Assembly: GCF_014650455.1 (NCBI RefSeq)
Contig: NZ_BMUZ01000011.1
Coordinates: forward strand, 124,001-188,000
Direction of reading: 5' to 3'
Length of the DNA: 64,000 nucleotides
Source: Streptomyces xanthochromogenes
GTDB taxonomy: Bacteria; Actinomycetota; Actinomycetes; Streptomycetales; Streptomycetaceae
Shown here: positions 59,872-64,000 of the stretch, one piece after another
Layout of the letters: each line of letters starts with the position of its first letter
How positions within the stretch are numbered: position 1 is the stretch's first letter
Position numbers and translations under genes: made by a program
Notes under the pieces: generated by a model
The model's input: the letters and a program-made list of their open reading frames with translations, nothing else
Database searches by the model: none
What the model was told of the DNA's origin: nothing

Positions 59872-62800
59872 TCAGTCGGTCGCAGGGCACAGCGGCCGGT
59901 ACGGCAGATCGGGCAGCAGGCGCGCCCAGCGGTCGCGGCCGGTGTCGCCCAACAGACGGCAGACCGCGCGCTGTTGACGGGGCACGTCGGTGTTCCAGAT
60001 CCGTACGGTCCCGTCGTTGCTGCTGCTCGCCAGGGTGCCGGGGAGCACGGGATCGAAGGCGACGCCCCAGACGGCTCCGGTGTGTCCGCTCAGGGCGGCG
60101 AGCTGTTCGGCGTCGGCCGGGTTCCACAGGCGTACGGTCTGGTCGCTGCCGCTGCTCGCGAGGGTCCTTCCGTCGGGGCTGAAGGCGACCGCGCGCACCG
60201 AGCCGCTGTGGCCCGCGAGGACGCCGGCGGGGGCGCCGCGCACCGGGTCCCACAGGCGTACGGTGCCGTCGTTGGCACCGCTCGCCAAGGTGTGGCCGTC
60301 GGGGGCGAAGGCGACGGAGCGTACCGAGCCGGTGTGGCCGTGCAGCACGGAGCGCGCCTCGGCGCGGGGGTCGCGCGCGTTCCACAGACGGACCGTCAGG
60401 TCGTCGCTCGCGGTGGCCAGGGTGCGGCCGTCGGGGCTGAAGGCGACCGCGTTGACGAAGTCCTCGTGGCCGTGGAGCGTGGCGTACGGATGCCGCGTGC
60501 CGACCGTCCAGAGGACGGCGGTGCGGTCCGCGCTCGCGGAGGCGAGCAGGCGCCCGTCGGGCGAGAAGGACAGCGCGAACACGGAGCCGGTGTGGCCGGT
60601 GAGGGTCGCCTCGGGGCGCCCGGTCGCCGCGTCCCAGAGCCGGACCGTGCGATCGGCCCCGGCGGAGGCGATGAGGCGGCCGTCCGGGGAGAAAGCCACC
60701 GCGAACACCGATCCGTCGTGGCCGGTCAAAGTGGCGCGCAGCCGGTGGTGGACCACGTCCCACACCCGTACCGTGCGGTCCGCCTGCGCTGAGGCCAGCA
60801 GGGTGCCGTCCGGCGAGAAGGCCGACTGCCAGGCCTCGGTGAACGGCCGGGCGGTGAGCGCCGTGCGCCCCGGGTCCCACAGCACCACCGACTGGTCGAA
60901 GCCGCCGGTGGCCAGGCGTTCGCCGGGCCCGGCGGCGACGGCCAGGACGTAGTCGGTGTGGCCGGACAGGGTGGTGACGAGGCGGTGATTGACGGCGTCC
61001 CACAGTTTGAGGGTGCCGTCGCCGCCGGCGCTGATGACGGTGTCGCCGGTGCGCGTGAAGGCGACCGCGTTGACGTCGTCGCTGTGCCCGGTCAGGACGG
61101 CGCCCGCCGTTCCGTCGGGCAGGTTCCACAGGCGTACGGTGCGGTCGGCGCTGCCGGACGCCAGGGTGTGGCCGTCGGGGCTGAACGCCACGCCGAGCAC
61201 TTGGTCGCTGTGCCCGGTGAGCACCATCGGCGGCCGACTGCCCGTCACATCCCATACCCGTACGGTGCGATCGGCGGACGCGGAGGCCACCTGGCCGCCG
61301 TCGGGGCCGAAGGCGACCGCCATCACGGCATCTTCATGGCCGGTCAGGACCGCACGTGCGGCGCCGCCGGGCACGTCCCACAGGCGTACGGTGCGGTCGA
61401 CGCCGCCGGACACCAGGGTGTGGCCGTCGGGGCTGAACGCCACGGAGCGGACCGTTCCGCGATGCCCCGTCAGGGTCGCGGTCGTGCGGTGCGTCGCCGG
61501 GTCCCAGAGCCGTACGGTGCCGTCCTCGCCGGCGGTCGCGAGGCGGGCGCCGTCCGCCGAGTAGGCGAGGGAGGTGACCGCTCCGGTGTGGCCGGTCAGG
61601 GTGGCGGTGACCCGGTGGCTCGCGGTGTCCCAGAGTTTCACGGTGGCGTCCGAGCTCGCCGACGCGAGGGTCTTGCCGTCGGGGCTGAACGCGACGGAGT
61701 TGACGGGGCCCGCGTGACCGCGCAGCCGTCCGTCGAAGTACTGCGCCTGGGTGCTGAGCAGGGCGCCGCGCGCCTGCGGGGTGCGGTCGGTGCGGTAGGC
61801 GTCGGAGGCGAGCAGCATGGAGGCCTCGGGCTGCCCGGCCGCGAGCGCGCCCGAGCGGACCGCGAGGGCCTGTGACCGGGCGGTGCGGCTCTGGTCCAGG
61901 GCCCGCCGGCTCTGCTGGAAGGCGAGGGCTCCGGCCGTCAGGGCGAGTGCGAGCAGGCCCCCCAGGGTGACGAGCAGGGTGCGGCGGATGCGGAGCTGGC
62001 GTCGCAGGACGCGCGCTCCGCGCCCCTCCTCGGCCTCGCACGCCGCAAGGAAATCCCTTGCCTCCGGCCCGAGTTGGCTGCGGTCGGAGGCGTGCCGCGA
62101 CCGGTCCCGCACGGCCGCCAGTCGGGCGCCGCGGTAGAGCAGACTCGGGTCGCGTCCCGCGCGCACCCACTGGGTCGCGGCGTCGAAGACCTCCTGGCGC
62201 AGCACGAGGCCCGCGCGGTCGGCGTCGATCCAGCCGCGCAGGCGCGGCCAGGCGTGCAGCAGCGCCTCGTGGGTGATCTCGACGGTCTCGCTGCCCGCGG
62301 TGACGAGGCGGGCCCGCACGAAGGCGTCCAGCGCCCGGCCTCCGGCGGCGGAGTCGCTCAACTGCCGCAGGAGCAGCTCGCGTTCGACGGGCTTGCGGGT
62401 CTGGGCGCTGTCGTCCGCCACATGGACGAGCCGCACCAGGAGCTGACGCGTCATCAGCTGCTCGGCCGGGTCGAGCCGGGCGTACACGGATTCGGCGGTG
62501 CGGGCGACGGCGCCGCGGATGCCCCCGGTGGTCTCGTAGCCGGCCACGGTGAGGGTGCGGCTGGTGCGCTGCTGCCAGGTGACGAGGAGCGCGTGGGCGA
62601 GCAGCGGGAGGGAGCCGACGGAGGCCGCCGAATCGGTGCCGAGATCCCTCAACAGGATCTCCACCAGGCCGGGTTCGAGGGTGAGCCCGGCCCGCTCGGC
62701 GGGTCCCGTGATGGCCTGGCGCAGCTGGGTGCCGGACATCGGGCCGAGGGCGAACAGGCCGTGGGTGAAGACCTCCACGAGCTGGGGGTGGTCCAGGCAT

Positions 62801-63636
62801 CGGCCGCAGAAGTCGGCGCGCAGTCCGACCACGACCGCGGCCTGCGGGGTACCGTCACCGACGTCCCGTGCGGTGGCCAGGGCGTGCAGCACGGCGACGA
62901 AGCCGCGGCGTTCGCGGTCGTCCTCGCAGAGGGTGAACGCCTCCTCGAACTGGTCGACCAGGAGCACGAGTCCGGGCCGGCCACCGTGCGCCGCCGAGGC
63001 GTCGAGCAGGGCGCCGGGCCGTGCGGCCAGCGCTTCGGGGGTGAGCTCCGCGCCCGCCGCGCCGAGCACATCGGCCGCGCACCGCAGAAGTTCCTTGAGC
63101 GGGTGGGCCGTTGGGGTGCACACCACGACCGGCCAGCGTTCGGAACCGGCGACCGGAAGGGCTCCCCTGCGCAGTGCGGGCAGCAGCCCCGCCTGCAGGA
63201 GCGAGGACTTGCCCGCGCCCGAGGGGGCGACCACGGCGAGCGGCCCCCGGCCCATGCGTTCGGCGAGCCGGCCGGTCAGGTGGGCGGTGGCGCTCTCGCG
63301 GCCGTAGAACCACTCCGCGTCCTGCGGACCGTAGGCGGCGAGTCCCCGATAGGGGCACAGTGCGGTTTCGGCGGTGCCGCCCTGCGCGGCGCGGGCCGCG
63401 GGGACGGTCGGCGGATGCGCCACGAGGCGCAGCAGGGCTCCGCCCGCCTCCAGCGCTTCGTCGCAGCGGCGGGCGATGTCGAGGGTGGGCGGCTTGCCAC
63501 CGTTCTCGATCTTGCTGAGGTACCCCTTGCTGTAGTGGATCGAGCGCGCGAGACCGGTGAGGGACACCTTGCGCAGGCCTCGCAGGCGGCGCAGTTCGGC
63601 CGCGAATCCGTCGGCCTTTTCGTCGTCCGTTGGCAC
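59872..63636 (-). CDS. XRE-HTH, STAND NTPase and 14 WD40 repeats, membrane-spanning
   Basis: 1254 residues from GTG 63636 (GGAAAGG upstream). Order: XRE-type HTH (about 10-65, VSLTGLARSIHYSKGYLSKIENGGKPPTLDIARRCDEAL); STAND-type NTPase (about 90-500) beginning CPYRGLAAYGPQDAEWFYGRE, Walker A PSGAGKSSLLQ, Walker B LVLLVDQFEEAF; one membrane segment, LLVTLGGLLALALTAGALAF; then 14 WD40 repeats I counted from GHAGPVNSVAFSPDG onward, enough for two seven-bladed propellers. STAND proteins are switch ATPases that sense a ligand and assemble. Here the WD40 part may be outside the membrane, and the HTH suggests DNA output. Repeats 7 and 8 are degenerate. Confidence 0.92.
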   Translation of the reverse strand: MPTDDEKADGFAAELRRLRGLRKVSLTGLARSIHYSKGYLSKIENGGKPPTLDIARRCDEALEAGGALLRLVAHPPTVPAARAAQGGTAETALCPYRGLAAYGPQDAEWFYGRESATAHLTGRLAERMGRGPLAVVAPSGAGKSSLLQAGLLPALRRGALPVAGSERWPVVVCTPTAHPLKELLRCAADVLGAAGAELTPEALAARPGALLDASAAHGGRPGLVLLVDQFEEAFTLCEDDRERRGFVAVLHALATARDVGDGTPQAAVVVGLRADFCGRCLDHPQLVEVFTHGLFALGPMSGTQLRQAITGPAERAGLTLEPGLVEILLRDLGTDSAASVGSLPLLAHALLVTWQQRTSRTLTVAGYETTGGIRGAVARTAESVYARLDPAEQLMTRQLLVRLVHVADDSAQTRKPVERELLLRQLSDSAAGGRALDAFVRARLVTAGSETVEITHEALLHAWPRLRGWIDADRAGLVLRQEVFDAATQWVRAGRDPSLLYRGARLAAVRDRSRHASDRSQLGPEARDFLAACEAEEGRGARVLRRQLRIRRTLLVTLGGLLALALTAGALAFQQSRRALDQSRTARSQALAVRSGALAAGQPEASMLLASDAYRTDRTPQARGALLSTQAQYFDGRLRGHAGPVNSVAFSPDGKTLASASSDATVKLWDTASHRVTATLTGHTGAVTSLAYSADGARLATAGEDGTVRLWDPATHRTTATLTGHRGTVRSVAFSPDGHTLVSGGVDRTVRLWDVPGGAARAVLTGHEDAVMAVAFGPDGGQVASASADRTVRVWDVTGSRPPMVLTGHSDQVLGVAFSPDGHTLASGSADRTVRLWNLPDGTAGAVLTGHSDDVNAVAFTRTGDTVISAGGDGTLKLWDAVNHRLVTTLSGHTDYVLAVAAGPGERLATGGFDQSVVLWDPGRTALTARPFTEAWQSAFSPDGTLLASAQADRTVRVWDVVHHRLRATLTGHDGSVFAVAFSPDGRLIASAGADRTVRLWDAATGRPEATLTGHTGSVFALSFSPDGRLLASASADRTAVLWTVGTRHPYATLHGHEDFVNAVAFSPDGRTLATASDDLTVRLWNARDPRAEARSVLHGHTGSVRSVAFAPDGHTLASGANDGTVRLWDPVRGAPAGVLAGHSGSVRAVAFSPDGRTLASSGSDQTVRLWNPADAEQLAALSGHTGAVWGVAFDPVLPGTLASSSNDGTVRIWNTDVPRQQRAVCRLLGDTGRDRWARLLPDLPYRPLCPATD

Positions 63637-64000
63637 GGGCCCTACCTTTCCGTGACGGGCGGGACGTACGCCTGAAAAGGACGAACTTCGTCCGGTTCCG
63701 GTCGGCAATGGACGTACGAGACGGGTTCGTTCGACAAGTCACCGAAACGTCGTCGGAGAAGGGAACGAACGTGCGTCGACGAGGCAACCGATCCACGCGT
63801 TCCTGCATCTGGGCCGGTGAACGGGAAGTTGGACACCTTCCGGCCACCCGGATCACCAGCAATTGTTAAATCTGGGTTCCGTGAGCACAGAAAGTCGATC
63901 ATCCCTCTTTACATGCTCATGCCAGGCATAGCAGGGTTCCGGCCGGGACCACATGGTCCCCGCGGTGCACAACAGCACCGTGCGTACGGGTGGTTGTTGA
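63637..64000. other. Upstream region of the STAND-WD40 gene
   Basis: 364 bp with no supported gene up to the window end. It holds the inverted repeat at 63679-63693. GACGTACG recurs at 63663 and 63711. An ORF from 63630 to 63869 on the + strand looks like chance. Confidence 0.4.
63679..63693. promoter_or_regulatory. Inverted repeat upstream of the XRE-STAND gene
   Basis: GGACGAA-C-TTCGTCC, 43 bp upstream of the GTG start. A possible autoregulatory site for the XRE domain of the same protein. Confidence 0.5.

Noticed and set aside
58226..61255. 1009-codon open frame on the minus strand, and other very long frames (e.g. 51839-54526, 32691-34865, 5792-7621)
   Set aside because: Arg/Pro/Gly-rich, without family motifs, and overlapping well-supported genes; they arise from high third-position G+C. 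Only the C-terminal parts matching real genes were kept.
63630..63869. 79-residue ORF on the + strand upstream of the STAND gene
   Set aside because: No ribosome site, no recognisable motif, and it overlaps the start of the STAND gene; probably chance.

Overview
The window is high-G+C actinobacterial DNA with G/C-rich third codon positions and frequent GTG starts. Its gene families (DUF6225, DUF6153, DUF6299, TerD, I36 inhibitors, cytochrome P450-ferredoxin pairs, a mycothiol-type MDMPI protein) and a tRNA-fMet of actinobacterial type point to Streptomyces or a close relative. I saw no integrase, transposase, phage module or CRISPR array. It reads as chromosomal-arm or accessory sequence with one small biosynthetic cluster.

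Layout. 1-11.7 kb: the 3' part of an ABC exporter; an Ag85-like esterase; an aldo/keto reductase; a secreted cyclophilin; an SH3-like secreted protein; a Tat-exported TIGR03767 phosphoesterase; an aminoglycoside-phosphotransferase-fold protein; and a lone alanyl-tRNA synthetase catalytic core preceded by an alanine-rich leader peptide, then a YciO-type protein. 11.7-16.3 kb: two P450-ferredoxin operons, each divergent from its own TetR gene with an inverted repeat between them. 16.3-22.6 kb: a MarR/hydrolase divergent pair; a DUF318 permease, DUF305 lipoprotein and DUF6153 protein in a row (possible copper handling); an RpiR regulator; two small conserved proteins. 22.7-33.8 kb: MDMPI protein, SpoIIE phosphatase, methyltransferase, CXXC-less thioredoxin, M15-like lipoprotein, phosphodiesterase, cupin, small kinase, class A beta-lactamase, and a DUF4956-VTC polyphosphate operon with a PHO-box-like promoter. 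33.8-38.8 kb: trypsin-like protease, TerD, I36 inhibitor, lipase maturation factor, and a secreted protein with a CheD/CNF1-like Cys-His pattern.

38.9-51.5 kb holds a compact minus-strand NRPS operon: MFS exporter, lone C, C-A-T, A-T, A-T, and C-(A remnant)-T-R. No thioesterase is visible, and the terminal reductase predicts release as an aldehyde, or as its alcohol or cyclic imine. One pocket looks Val/Ile-like; the other two I cannot assign.

51.8-64 kb: DUF6299 protein, YbdK-type carboxylate-amine ligase, coiled-coil/wHTH protein, RNase HI fused to a zinc-ribbon-like tail, lamin-tail protein, initiator tRNA-fMet, PHP-domain protein, two secreted cell-wall-type proteins, and a large XRE-STAND-WD40 protein with 14 repeats.

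Starts were chosen by ribosome-binding-site fit and family length. Residue and motif readings are by eye, and no database search was possible.
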